From Hyphomicrobiales bacterium (lineage in GTDB: Bacteria > Pseudomonadota > Alphaproteobacteria > Rhizobiales > Rhizobiaceae), in assembly GCA_021775455.1 (NCBI GenBank), contig JAJFHU010000050.1, positions 1-64,000 of the forward strand: 64,000 nt of DNA, given 5' to 3'. The position numbers and the translations under genes are program-made. Shown piece after piece: positions 9,233-18,466 of this stretch. Positions within the stretch are counted from its first letter, which is position 1; each line of letters begins with the position of its first letter. The notes below the pieces were generated by a model. That model made no database searches. It had not been told where the DNA came from and worked only from the letters and a program-made list of their open reading frames with translations.

Positions 9233-9349
9233 GCAATCAAGTCTTGCCATTTTTGCCCAGAAATTGACTTTTTTTGAACCTATCAACACAGGATTGCATC
9301 TGCTTGGCAATCGCAGGTGTAATGTTGGGGAACGAGTTAGGCTGACAGT

Positions 9350-10606
9350 TTGAAAATTGTAATACTTGCATCTCGGAGCGCAATTGACGGCGCAGGTATC
9401 GGCTTGAAAAGATTGGGGTTTGTCGCCCCGATCCTGCTTGCATTTATCAGCATTTTCATTTCCGCGTGTGTTTCATCAACGATAAATGTGTCAGATTCCA
9501 CAACTCCAACTGATGAAACAGCTCTTTCCTATTCTCTGGTTGCACCCGAAGCCGTGGATGCAGATACCGGCTTGACGGCAACAGATGAAGGCGGACATGC
9601 TGTGCGCGCGGCGATTCCGGTTCAGGCAAACCGCACTGCAGGCAATGCAGAAGAACCTACCGGTGCGGATACCCAGATTGCTTCGCTTTCAGATCCAGCG
9701 GAAACTACTACAGCCACGATCATATCCGGCGCAGTTTTGGTGGAGCAAACCAACCATGCGGAAAACAGTTCCGACGAGAGTGGGTCTGTAGATCAAAACT
9801 CTCCTGATTTGCAAGCTGAAGAATCCGATGCTCAACCAGAAAGCACTGACAGCGTCATTGATCAAAGCAGGTTCGCCGCTGCTCCGCAGGTTGTAGATAG
9901 TGGGAATTTCTTCGAACGATTGTTAAAGAAACGGCAACAGACACCTGGAAATTCTGCCAACCGAAACAGAATGCGAAACGACCGTCGAGATGATGGCTCC
10001 ATCGTGGTAGCAACGGCATATACAAGTACGGCTTCTGCTACAACAACTCGCATTAGTGCACGTGCACCAGCGGTTGAAACGGGCAATCAGCCCGAAGCAA
10101 TTTTGCAGAAACGGTCAGGATCGGGAGATGCATTGCCGGGAGTAAAGTCCAGCAAAATACTGTTTGGCATAGAAGATGAATCTGTAGAGGAAGCTGACGG
10201 AAACCTTGAGGTCGCATCTCTTGGCAGCTTTGGCCGACTTTCGCCAAATGGCCTCAGACTGCAGCATGACAAGGTGAATGTTCAATGCCTCAAGCCGGGA
10301 ATCATGCAGCTTATTCGTAAAGTCGGAGCGCACTACGGCAAGCAGCCCACCATTACTTCCGGTTATCGCGATCCGAAGCGCAATCGGCGTGCTGGCGGTG
10401 CGCGCAATTCAACCCATATATTTTGCATAGCTGTCGATATGCAGGTTGAAGGCGTCTCCAAGTGGGATTTGGCCAAGTATCTCCGCACCCTGCCCGGGCG
10501 CGGTGGTGTTGGTACATATTGCCGAACGAGGTCAGTACATCTGGACATTGGTACAAAACGCGACTGGCATCACCCATGCCGTCGTTCTTCTGTCAAAAAA
10601 GCGTAG
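9350..10606 (+). CDS. Lipoprotein with C-terminal M15/DUF882-like peptidase domain
   Basis: A 418-residue protein with an N-terminal hydrophobic segment ending in the lipobox-like ISAC (Cys40), so it is probably membrane-anchored. Residues about 45-310 are low-complexity, Ser/Thr/Ala/Asp-rich and likely a disordered spacer. The C-terminal 100 residues contain TITSGYRDPKRNRRAGG, HIFCIAVDM and SVHLDIG, the pattern of the peptidase M15_3 (DUF882) family of zinc metallo-peptidases related to D-Ala-D-Ala carboxypeptidases. The expected H...D...H ligands are visible. The start at 9350 is a TTG without a strong ribosome binding site; a TTG at about 9404 is an alternative. Likely role: peptidoglycan trimming. 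Confidence 0.72.
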   Translation: MKIVILASRSAIDGAGIGLKRLGFVAPILLAFISIFISACVSSTINVSDSTTPTDETALSYSLVAPEAVDADTGLTATDEGGHAVRAAIPVQANRTAGNAEEPTGADTQIASLSDPAETTTATIISGAVLVEQTNHAENSSDESGSVDQNSPDLQAEESDAQPESTDSVIDQSRFAAAPQVVDSGNFFERLLKKRQQTPGNSANRNRMRNDRRDDGSIVVATAYTSTASATTTRISARAPAVETGNQPEAILQKRSGSGDALPGVKSSKILFGIEDESVEEADGNLEVASLGSFGRLSPNGLRLQHDKVNVQCLKPGIMQLIRKVGAHYGKQPTITSGYRDPKRNRRAGGARNSTHIFCIAVDMQVEGVSKWDLAKYLRTLPGRGGVGTYCRTRSVHLDIGTKRDWHHPCRRSSVKKA

Positions 10607-10798
10607 AAAACCTAACGATGGTGTGTAACGTCACGTATTATTGTTGGCCAATTTTCAACCGCCGCGCAATTGAAATGAAATCACCTTAACTTTTTGGATA
10701 AACCAGAAAAAAGCGCTTGAAGATCGGACCGTTCCCACCTATAAACCGCGCGGTGGTTCGGGGATTTCCACACATTGCTGCAGTCCTCTACCCCGTGT

Positions 10799-10873
10799 GC
10801 GCCCTTCGTCTATCGGTTAGGACGCCAGGTTTTCAACCTGGAAAGAGGGGTTCGATTCCCCTAGGGCGTACCA
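10799..10873 (+). tRNA. tRNA-Glu (anticodon TTC)
   Basis: Acceptor GCGCCCT pairs with AGGGCGT with one terminal G-T. The anticodon arm CCAGG-TTTTCAA-CCTGG gives anticodon TTC, reading GAA. The T arm is AGGGGTTCGATTCCCCT and CCA is encoded at 10871-10873. Confidence 0.95.
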
Positions 10874-10911
10874 TTTTTCACAACAACCAAATTTGCCAAG
10901 TTTTCATTGCG

Positions 10912-11961
10912 TCAGGCACTGGAAGCCATCATTTCGCGAAGTTCGTGCAGTTCCTCGTTCCGCTTTGTGGCCTGTTCTCTCATACGTTCGACAACACGCC
11001 CTTTTCGCTTGACACCTGGCTTGTTGCGAAACAGTTTCCAGGTATCGTCGCCTATTATTTCTGCGTAATCGACCCAGTTGTCGAATCCGATCACATCCCG
11101 GACAGATATGCCCGGTTTGTTTTTGTCTTTTCTTATCACCTCTGACTTTGGAGTGTTCGCAAAAAATCGCGCTTCTTTTTCATCCCATTCTTTTGGTCTG
11201 GGGAACTCACGATATGAACCATCCTTGTCATATTTGAAATCCGGATGTTCCAAACCGTGTTCAGAACACCCATGGCTTAACCCACACCGCAGGTTTGAAA
11301 TATTGTACTTCTTCATGAGTTTCTGAAAAACATCCCTGCAAAAAAAAGCTTCCTCTTCAGAATCGCAATAAATGTATCCCTTGTAGGGAAACTTGACCCT
11401 TTCCCGCACTTCTATCATGCATTTCCTTGAATTATCTCTGGGAAGTTTCATTATCCGCAAAATAAAATAGGTCTGCATCAAGCCGACCAAATCTACCGGA
11501 AGTATTTGTACCTTGTGGCAATCATGGCAAAATCTTGAGATTACACCCTCTTCATTAAAGAGTTTCATGCGTTGTCTACAGTCTGAGAGAATGTTTCCAA
11601 TCGAGTGCAATTTGCCAATGGCCAATTGTATTATGAAAAATGGCGCATTTACATTGGATTCGACCAGAATTGATACCCATTTCTTGTACTCCTCTGCGTA
11701 ATTTCCAGATTCAAGCACGCCAGAAATTATTTCCGGTTTGTAGTATCTTTCTACAAACTTTCGCTGGCAATCAGAGAAAGTTCCAATCCCTTGCACGCTG
11801 GGTTGATAAAATTCCAAAGTACCCAGAAGTTTTTCTGCGGCTTTGATGTTTCCTGGTTTGGCCACCAAAAATCTTTCGAGCTCCGCTATTTTCTTGTCTT
11901 TGGGCAGTATCAGCGTTGGCGGGAGATTGGTACCGTGTGGATTGTTCAACAACGATGACAT
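10912..11961 (-). CDS. Unrecognised 349-residue protein next to tRNA-Glu
   Basis: I do not recognise this family. The N-terminal part has a PTLILPKDKKIAELERFL segment and a helical, repeat-like region (KPGNIKAAEKLLGTLEF). The middle contains RFCHDCHKV, a CxxC/H cluster that could bind metal. The C-terminal half has KFPYKGYIYCDSEEEAFFC, LRCGLSHGCSEHGLEHPDF and a charged helical tail (ERMREQATKRNEELHELREMM). No signal peptide or membrane segment is seen. Clustered Cys/His residues suggest a zinc-containing fold, perhaps nucleic-acid associated, but this is inference. It ends 38 bases from the 3' end of tRNA-Glu and is AT-richer than recJ beside it, as expected for cargo at a tRNA locus, though no integrase is present. 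Confidence 0.75.
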   Translation of the reverse strand: MSSLLNNPHGTNLPPTLILPKDKKIAELERFLVAKPGNIKAAEKLLGTLEFYQPSVQGIGTFSDCQRKFVERYYKPEIISGVLESGNYAEEYKKWVSILVESNVNAPFFIIQLAIGKLHSIGNILSDCRQRMKLFNEEGVISRFCHDCHKVQILPVDLVGLMQTYFILRIMKLPRDNSRKCMIEVRERVKFPYKGYIYCDSEEEAFFCRDVFQKLMKKYNISNLRCGLSHGCSEHGLEHPDFKYDKDGSYREFPRPKEWDEKEARFFANTPKSEVIRKDKNKPGISVRDVIGFDNWVDYAEIIGDDTWKLFRNKPGVKRKGRVVERMREQATKRNEELHELREMMASSA

Positions 11962-12030
11962 TTGACTAAGCCTGATTTAAGGTTCGGTCCTGCATCATAG
12001 CAACACCGTAGAAATGGAACAATCAAGATT

Positions 12031-13830
12031 TCACGCTTCCGCCGCATCGAGCAAGCGCAATTGAACACGCCGGGATCCCTGCCAAAAATCCGCGGAAAGT
12101 GTGCCGGCCAAATGGATCTTCTTTCCACCATTGTTGAGGATCAGTTGCCCTACCGGTGTTTCCGCTGCGCGAAACGCGATTCCTCTTAGTTGAGTGCCAT
12201 CACCGGCCGATGCGGTGAACGATACATGATCCTTGCCGACAACTTTGGCATAACGGATTTGGTGTGCCGGAAAAGCAAAAACCGGAGTTGAATGACCAGA
12301 CCCAAATGGGCCCGCTTGGTCAATTAGATCAAATAACTCCAAGGTAACACTTCGCGCTGTCAATGCCCCATCAATCTTGAGTTGTTGATTGGCCGAAAGT
12401 TGAGCAACCTGATTACCAAGTTGCTCTTCAAAATACCCTCGTAAAGCGCCAAGTTTTTCGCGCGCAACAGTAAGGCCTGCTGCCATGGTGTGACCGCCGC
12501 CCTTTTCCAGCAAACCCTCATCCACTGCATTGCGAACAACGGCGCCGAGATCGATGCCGGGTATCGAACGACCGGATCCAGAGCCCTTTCCACGGGCATC
12601 AAATGCAATGGCGAATGCAGGTCGGTGAAATCGGTCTTTCAGCCGGGATGCCAGCAAACCGACTATGCCCGGATGCCAATCGTTGCTGGCGGTAACCAAA
12701 ACCGCAGGCCCGTTACCGTCCCCAAATTCTGCATCTGCCTCGGCTATCGCCTCTTCCAGCATTTTGGCTTCAGCCTTCTGGCGCTCCTGATTGAGGAGTT
12801 CAAGCTGGGCAGCGATTTCAGAGGCAAAGTCCAGATCGTCGGTTGTCATGAGCTTCGCACCCAATCCTGCATCACCGATGCGACCGCCGGCATTGATGCG
12901 CGGACCCAACACAAAACCCAGATGGTATGCGCGCACCGGCCCATCCATTCGTGCCCCATGTACCAGTGCCCGCAAACCGACATTCTGCAAGCCATGCATC
13001 ACCTGAAGACCTTTGACGACAAATGCCCTGTTAAGGCCTACTAGCGGCACGACATCGCAAACGGTCGCAAGGGCTACCAGATCCAGCCAAGCTAGCAGAT
13101 CCGGCGCGTTGGTGCCCTTAGAGTAGAACCCGCGCGTACGCAATTCCCGTGACGCGGCGACGAGCGTGAGGAATACAACGCCTGCAGCACACAAATATCC
13201 CAATCCGGACAAGTCATCTTGCCGGTTTGGATTGACCAAAGCTGCTGCCTTTGGAAGATTTACGCCCATCTGGTGATGATCAAGCACCACAACGTCTGTG
13301 TTCAGTTGGGCGGCCTTATCCAAAGCGTCAAAGCTTGTTGCACCGCAATCAACCGTGATTATCAACTGCGCCCCACGTTCCACAAGGCCGGAAATTGCGT
13401 CAGGATTTGGCCCGTAACCTTCAAATATACGGTCGGGAATATAGATTTCATTTTCAATATTGTGATGCTTCAAAAACCTGGAAACGAGGGCTGAAGAACA
13501 TGCCCCGTCTACATCATAGTCTCCGAAAATCGCGACGCGTTCATGGTTCGACACGGCATCCGCAATCCGCCTTGCAGCTTCATCCATGTCAGTCAATATA
13601 GAGGGATCCGGCATCAAATCCCGAATTGACGGATCCAGAAATCCTTCAGCTTCATTTTCACTGACACCGCGTCCTGCGAGAACTCTTCCTACCAATTCAG
13701 GAAGGTCAAGCTTTTGGGAAATTGCAAGGGCAGTATTTCGATCAGCTGGTTGCAAACGCTCAACCCATCGCTTTGAGGCAGCAGAAGACTGCACATCCAG
13801 AAAGGCCCGTGGTTCATTTGCAATGATCAT
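12031..13830 (-). CDS. recJ: Single-stranded-DNA-specific exonuclease RecJ
   Basis: A 599-residue RecJ, the 5'-3' single-strand exonuclease used in recombination, mismatch and base-excision repair. The DHH-superfamily motifs are intact: AIFGDYDVDGACSS (motif I), ITVDCG, VVVLDHHQMG (DHH motif), and in the DHHA1 domain GGGHTMAAG. A C-terminal OB-like domain follows (about residues 470-595). Length is typical of alphaproteobacterial RecJ. It is normally near hom and glpX in Hyphomicrobiales, as here on the same strand, separated by the metallo-hydrolase gene. Confidence 0.95.
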   Translation of the reverse strand: MIIANEPRAFLDVQSSAASKRWVERLQPADRNTALAISQKLDLPELVGRVLAGRGVSENEAEGFLDPSIRDLMPDPSILTDMDEAARRIADAVSNHERVAIFGDYDVDGACSSALVSRFLKHHNIENEIYIPDRIFEGYGPNPDAISGLVERGAQLIITVDCGATSFDALDKAAQLNTDVVVLDHHQMGVNLPKAAALVNPNRQDDLSGLGYLCAAGVVFLTLVAASRELRTRGFYSKGTNAPDLLAWLDLVALATVCDVVPLVGLNRAFVVKGLQVMHGLQNVGLRALVHGARMDGPVRAYHLGFVLGPRINAGGRIGDAGLGAKLMTTDDLDFASEIAAQLELLNQERQKAEAKMLEEAIAEADAEFGDGNGPAVLVTASNDWHPGIVGLLASRLKDRFHRPAFAIAFDARGKGSGSGRSIPGIDLGAVVRNAVDEGLLEKGGGHTMAAGLTVAREKLGALRGYFEEQLGNQVAQLSANQQLKIDGALTARSVTLELFDLIDQAGPFGSGHSTPVFAFPAHQIRYAKVVGKDHVSFTASAGDGTQLRGIAFRAAETPVGQLILNNGGKKIHLAGTLSADFWQGSRRVQLRLLDAAEA

Positions 13831-13920
13831 AGTTGAAACTGGTTAGCAGATCGCACGATGGCTGCAAGGGAGAGGGTCAATGTTCTAATTGATATTCCGT
13901 CAAATCGGTAAATTTGGAGA

Positions 13921-14823
13921 CTACAATTTGTTAAATCGATTAATTGGAACCTTCAAATAAGTTTCGCCATCATCCTCCGGTGGTGGCATGTTGCCAGCGC
14001 GCATATTCACCTGGATAGACGGGATTATAAGCTTGGGCATGTCTAGCGTAGCATCGCGTGCGGTGCGGAATTTTATGAATTCATCTTCAGATTTTCCGGC
14101 ACCAACGTGAATATTGTTGGCACGCTCTTCCCCAACCGTTGTCTCCCAACAGAATTCATCGCGTCCAGGTGCCTTGTAGTCGTGACAAAGGAACAAACGT
14201 GTTTCATCCGCGAGCGCAAGTAGTTTATGAATGGAATTATATAGTTCACGAGGATTTCCGCCCGGGAAATCGCATCGTGCAGTGCCGAAATCGGGCATGA
14301 ACAGCGTATCACCGACAAAAGCAGCATCGCCCATCAAATATGTAACACAGGCCGGTGTATGACCCGGGGTGTGCATCACGGCAACGTTCATCGATCCAAT
14401 CTTGAAGGCATCACCATCAGCAAATAGTTGGTCAAACTGGCTACCATCCATCTGAAATTCAGTTCCGGCATTGAACACTTTGCCAAAAACTTTTTGCACT
14501 TCATCGATACGCGATCCGATACCAAGCTTTCCGCCAGTCTGTTTGGCGATATAGGGAGCAGCGGACAAATGATCGGCGTGCACATGGGATTCTATAACCC
14601 ATTCCACTTTCAGGTTGCGGCTGTTGATTTCTGCAATGACCTCATCTGCTGAACTGGTGGTAATCACTCCTCCAGCGGCATCGAAATCCAGAATTGAATC
14701 GATTACCGCACATGAATCTGAGTCCGGATCCTTGACTATGTAGCAAACCGCGTTGGTTGCCTCATCGAAGAAACCTGTGACCTCAGGCTTTAACTGTCCG
14801 GCAGCAGGATTTTTCTTAAGCAT
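13921..14823 (-). CDS. Metallo-beta-lactamase-fold hydrolase (BLH/persulfide dioxygenase-like)
   Basis: A 300-residue cytoplasmic MBL-fold protein. The ATG at 14823 follows a strong GGAGG; a longer frame starting at 14868 is unsupported. The binuclear metal motif SHVHADHLSAAPYI (HxHxDH) is present, as are HTPGHTPACVTYL, FVGDTLFMPDFG and LFLCHDY, giving the complete set of His/Asp ligands. The subfamily is that of ETHE1-like persulfide dioxygenases and the BLH proteins linked to sulfide metabolism, which need one iron rather than two zincs. No rhodanese or sulfide regulator is adjacent, so the substrate is uncertain: persulfide dioxygenase or glyoxalase-II-type. Confidence 0.82.
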   Translation of the reverse strand: MLKKNPAAGQLKPEVTGFFDEATNAVCYIVKDPDSDSCAVIDSILDFDAAGGVITTSSADEVIAEINSRNLKVEWVIESHVHADHLSAAPYIAKQTGGKLGIGSRIDEVQKVFGKVFNAGTEFQMDGSQFDQLFADGDAFKIGSMNVAVMHTPGHTPACVTYLMGDAAFVGDTLFMPDFGTARCDFPGGNPRELYNSIHKLLALADETRLFLCHDYKAPGRDEFCWETTVGEERANNIHVGAGKSEDEFIKFRTARDATLDMPKLIIPSIQVNMRAGNMPPPEDDGETYLKVPINRFNKL

Positions 14824-14968
14824 TCGACCTCCAGAGCAAAAAATACCCTCAATGCCAATATTTGGCAAATTTGATTTCCGTTCAAGGGTCTCAGGCAGAA
14901 TTTTCCTGTATATTTAAAAATTCGAAATCAAATTTCACCCAGAACTCCACAATCGGGCATAAAACTAC

Positions 14969-15946
14969 TCAGCCAAACTTCTCGGTTGCCTTGTGGCGAG
15001 CAGTGATTTCCCGAACGGTCTTGGTCGAAGAACGCATAACAATGGTATGCGTGACAATTTCTTCCTTGGAGAATTTTACACCGTTTAGCAAATTGCCATC
15101 CGTTACTCCGGTAGCGGCGAACATAACATCGCCTTTGGCCATTTCTTCCGTGCTGTATTTGCGGTTCGGGTCATCTACGCCCATACGAGCTGCACGCTCA
15201 ACCTTTTCCGGTGTATCCAAAATCAAGCGACCTTGTATTTGACCACCGATGCAGCGCAAGGCTGCAGCGGCAAGCACACCTTCTGGTGCACCACCAATTC
15301 CAAAATAGATGTCAATACCGGTTTCCGCAGGATCGGTTGTGTGGATGACCCCAGCCACATCGCCATCCCCGATCAAACGAATGGCAGCACCTGTCCCGCG
15401 AACTTCTTCAATAAGTTTGGCATGGCGCGGGCGATCAAGAATACAAGCAGTCAAATCCTTAACTTCACAGCCTTTTTGCCTGGCAACGGCGGCAAGGTTC
15501 TCAGATGGGCTTTTATCGAGATCAACTGTACCCGGCTCATAGTCCGGTCCAATTGCGATCTTGTCCATATACACATCCGGCGCATGGAGCAGGCTTCCGC
15601 CTTGAGCCAGCGCTACCACCGCCAATGAATTCGGCAGGTTTTTCGCGCAAACGGTAGTGCATTCAAGAGGATCCAGCGCAATGTCGACTTTTGGTCCGTT
15701 TTTTGTGCCGACTTCTTCACCAATGTAAAGCATAGGCGCTTCGTCACGCTCACCTTCACCAATAACAACCGTACCGTCGATTGGAAGGCGGTTGAGTTCC
15801 TTGCGCATGGCGTCAACGGCAACCTGATCGGCTGCCTTTTCATCCCCCTGCCCCCGCAGTCTTGCAGCAGCAATTGCTGCACTTTCAGTAACCCTTACCA
15901 GCTCGAGGGTCAAAATTCGTCCCAATGACTTGTCAGACGTTGCCAA
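14969..15946 (-). CDS. glpX: Class II fructose-1,6-bisphosphatase
   Basis: A 325-residue GlpX-type fructose-1,6-bisphosphatase, a gluconeogenic cytoplasmic enzyme of the lithium-sensitive phosphatase superfamily. Landmarks are GEGERDEAPMLYIGEEVG, the metal loop DIALDPLECTT, FGIGGAPEGVLAAAAL and GDVMFAATGVTDG. In the metal loop the usual Gly after DPLE is Cys, an unusual substitution in a conserved position. The start is a TTG at 15946 preceded by AAGGAA with 7 bases spacing. It begins 11 bases after hom, so the two form an operon, as commonly seen in Hyphomicrobiales. Confidence 0.93.
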   Translation of the reverse strand: MATSDKSLGRILTLELVRVTESAAIAAARLRGQGDEKAADQVAVDAMRKELNRLPIDGTVVIGEGERDEAPMLYIGEEVGTKNGPKVDIALDPLECTTVCAKNLPNSLAVVALAQGGSLLHAPDVYMDKIAIGPDYEPGTVDLDKSPSENLAAVARQKGCEVKDLTACILDRPRHAKLIEEVRGTGAAIRLIGDGDVAGVIHTTDPAETGIDIYFGIGGAPEGVLAAAALRCIGGQIQGRLILDTPEKVERAARMGVDDPNRKYSTEEMAKGDVMFAATGVTDGNLLNGVKFSKEEIVTHTIVMRSSTKTVREITARHKATEKFG

Positions 15947-15957
15947 TGTTCAGTTCC

Positions 15958-17268
15958 TTATTTCTCAATTCGTATCATTTGTGGTGTTCCGGCGAGTGCA
16001 CTTTCCTTGCCAATCGCCTCCAGGGCTGCACGAACGGCGGACTCTGTTGTTTCATGGGTAATCAGGATGATGGTCTGGAGCCCATCTTCTTCCTTTTGGT
16101 CAGCGCGGTGTTGAACAATCGATTCCAGCGAAATTTCATGCTTGGACATGGCACCTGCAATTGCGGCAAACACACCCACATGATCATGCACCGTCAGGCG
16201 AATGAAGTATCCGCCCTCGTGGGAGCGCATACGTGCTTTTTTATACGGCGCCAAATCTTTTGCGAGTTTGCCAAGTGCCGGCACTTTCTGTTCGCCCGGC
16301 ACACACTTCGCGATATCAGCTATATCTCCAGCCACTGCAGAAGCAGTTGCATCTCCGCCCGCACCAGGCCCTGACATTACCAACTGCCCAACAATGTCCG
16401 CATCAATTGCAACCGCATTGGTAACACCGGAGATCTGGGCAATTGTGGAATCGACTGGAACCATTGTTGGGTGAACCCGTTGCTCAATGCCACTTTCAGT
16501 ACGCTGGGCCACCCCAAGAAGCTTGATGCGGTAACCCAGTTCGGCTGCTGCTTCAATATCAGCAGTGGTAATTGAGGAGATACCCTCAACGTAAATTTCA
16601 TCAGCGGCAATTTCGGTTCCAAAACAAAGACTTGCCAGAATTGCCAGCTTGTGGGCTGTATCAAAACCCTCCACATCAAAGGTGGGATCCGCTTCAGCAT
16701 ATCCAAGCCGCTGCGCATCAGCCAGGCAATCTTCGAACGAGATGCCTTCACGTTCCATTCGGGTCAGAATGTAATTGCAGGTACCGTTCAATATACCGTA
16801 GATGCGCCCAATACTGTTGGCGGTCAGCGCTTCTCGAATGGTCTTGATTATCGGGATGCCGCCTGCAACGGCTGCTTCAAAGTTTAGGAGCAGACCTTTT
16901 GCTTCTGCGGCACAGGCAAGCTCCACACCATGTTTCGCAAGCATTGCCTTGTTGGCTGTGACCAGATGTTTGCCGCTTTTGAGTGCAGCACGAGATGCAT
17001 CAAGCGCAGCGCCCTCTTCACCGCCAATCAGTTCCACAAAGACGTCGATATCATCAGACGTTGCCAATTCCACCGCATCATCGAACCAGATGAAGTTGCC
17101 AAGATCAATTCCGCGATCTTTTGATTGGTCCCTTGCATTTACCGCTGTAACAACAATCTCGCGACCGCAGCGGTCCTTAAGCAGATTCCGGTTGCGATCC
17201 AATACCTGAACCAGTGAAACACCAACAGTTCCAAGTCCAGCGATGCCTACGCGAAGCGGAGAGTTCAT
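15958..17268 (-). CDS. hom: Homoserine dehydrogenase
   Basis: A 436-residue NAD(P)-dependent homoserine dehydrogenase, which reduces aspartate semialdehyde to homoserine on the way to threonine and methionine. The Rossmann motif GIAGLGTVG opens the protein. The catalytic region contains GILNGTCNYILTRM and ADPTFDVEGFDTAHKLAIL, and a C-terminal ACT domain (about residues 350-430, YFIRLTVHDHVGVFAAIAG) gives allosteric threonine control. The length fits the monofunctional ACT-containing form. It is first in the hom-glpX operon; no leader peptide or riboswitch is evident upstream. Confidence 0.95.
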   Translation of the reverse strand: MNSPLRVGIAGLGTVGVSLVQVLDRNRNLLKDRCGREIVVTAVNARDQSKDRGIDLGNFIWFDDAVELATSDDIDVFVELIGGEEGAALDASRAALKSGKHLVTANKAMLAKHGVELACAAEAKGLLLNFEAAVAGGIPIIKTIREALTANSIGRIYGILNGTCNYILTRMEREGISFEDCLADAQRLGYAEADPTFDVEGFDTAHKLAILASLCFGTEIAADEIYVEGISSITTADIEAAAELGYRIKLLGVAQRTESGIEQRVHPTMVPVDSTIAQISGVTNAVAIDADIVGQLVMSGPGAGGDATASAVAGDIADIAKCVPGEQKVPALGKLAKDLAPYKKARMRSHEGGYFIRLTVHDHVGVFAAIAGAMSKHEISLESIVQHRADQKEEDGLQTIILITHETTESAVRAALEAIGKESALAGTPQMIRIEK

Positions 17269-17426
17269 TCGATTGCCTTAGAGATATTTACGAAAAAAAT
17301 TTGCCTGAAGCGATAACCGGATTTTCGCCCTCTTGTGCAATTTTTGACGCCAGGTTGCAAGCCAACCGGTCCGTCCTGTGTAAAATATTTGGAAAATGTA
17401 GTTGCTTTAGCCTTGAGAAACCAAAT

Positions 17427-17861
17427 TTACTCGTTCTCAATCTGCTCAACTGCTTTTTGATAGTGGCTTTTGGCCTTCCATTTCATGGATTTAACCGAAC
17501 GTTGGCTATCCGTTACCTCGGCGTCGCTTACGGCACCGCTGTTAATCGAAGCATTTTTTTCCATATCCGCGATGCGTTGAGCCTGTTCTTGTTTAGTCAT
17601 GGGTTCAGCTGGGCCATCACCGCTGGCAAATGCGTTGGTCAACTCACCACTACGCTGGCTTGCCTTGGAGCGAATCTCGATAACAGCATCGGCTCGTGCC
17701 TGTGGATTGTAGCTCACCTCTTCAAGCTGCTCGGGTTGTTCGTAGGTTGCTTGCTGCGGGTCTATTCGTGCGCTGTTGGAGGAAACACACGCGCCCAGCA
17801 GTGGAATGGAGACCAAAAGGGCAAAAAATACCCCCGAAAAGCGAAACACATTAAATTTCAT
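17427..17861 (-). CDS. Small lipoprotein, function unknown
   Basis: A 144-residue protein starting at the ATG at 17861; a longer GTG-started frame reaches 17945. Residues 5-25 are hydrophobic and end in LLGAC, a lipobox, with the mature Cys followed by VSSNSA. The rest is polar, Gln/Glu/Ala-rich and probably helical (QEQAQRIADMEKNA), with no recognisable domain. It is likely an outer-membrane or periplasmic lipoprotein. No neighbour suggests its role. Confidence 0.62.
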   Translation of the reverse strand: MKFNVFRFSGVFFALLVSIPLLGACVSSNSARIDPQQATYEQPEQLEEVSYNPQARADAVIEIRSKASQRSGELTNAFASGDGPAEPMTKQEQAQRIADMEKNASINSGAVSDAEVTDSQRSVKSMKWKAKSHYQKAVEQIENE

Positions 17862-18146
17862 CAAACCGCGTCCAAGTTTCTCGCCAAGATATACGTTCAA
17901 TCGGGTTACAATACGGTAAATTATCCGGCAGACTGAGGTTCGCACTGGCCAATAACCAAGCCATTGCGATGGCTCTTTAACCGGAAATTGATCAGTATAA
18001 TACCATTATGTCACAAATCAGATTACTATTTACCGTTGCCAGACTGCAAAAATTTTACTTTAATTGAATGATGAATGTTGGCTGGTGCCAGATTCTCGTA
18101 TTATTTTTGAAACATAGCCGTTTCATCCAACTGAGGAGACTACCCA

Positions 18147-18407
18147 ATGAGAAAACTTATTCTGTCTGCTTCTGCAGCAATGCTGATGGCATCCGTATCT
18201 GCCACTGGCGCATTCGCAGGACCGGTTGCTGACGCTATGTCATGCCATGCTTCTTGCTCATCTGACCACGTGCAGTGCCTGTCTGACGGACTTGACTACA
18301 GCCTGGTCAGCAGTCCCAGCGAAGGTGTTGAGCGCCTGGAATCAAACTGGAGCGTTCGTCAGGAATGCGCTTCAGCTTCCGCTGCTTGTCATTCTGACTG
18401 CGGCTAA
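18147..18407 (+). CDS. Small secreted cysteine-rich protein
   Basis: An 86-residue protein with a clear signal peptide (about residues 1-24, ending GAFA). The short mature part carries six Cys residues, including CHASC, QC, EC and the end CHSDCG. They could form three disulfides in the periplasm or outside the cell. An AGGAG-like site precedes the ATG and a strong terminator follows at 18435, so it is a self-contained transcription unit. I do not recognise the family. Compact Cys patterns occur in exported binding proteins, toxins and bacteriocin-like peptides, and nothing here decides between them. Confidence 0.7.
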   Translation: MRKLILSASAAMLMASVSATGAFAGPVADAMSCHASCSSDHVQCLSDGLDYSLVSSPSEGVERLESNWSVRQECASASAACHSDCG

Positions 18408-18434
18408 TCGCAACAATTAAATTCTGAAAATGAG

Positions 18435-18466
18435 GCCCGCCTTCTCACGAGGGCGGGCTTTGTTTT
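18435..18466 (+). terminator. Rho-independent terminator of the small Cys-rich gene
   Basis: GCCCGCC at 18435-18441 pairs with GGCGGGC at 18452-18458, followed by TTTGTTTTG. Confidence 0.85.

Noticed and set aside
10799-11961. tRNA-Glu as an integration site of a genomic island
   Set aside because: No integrase and no repeat of the tRNA 3' end was found beyond the neighbouring gene; kept only as a possibility.
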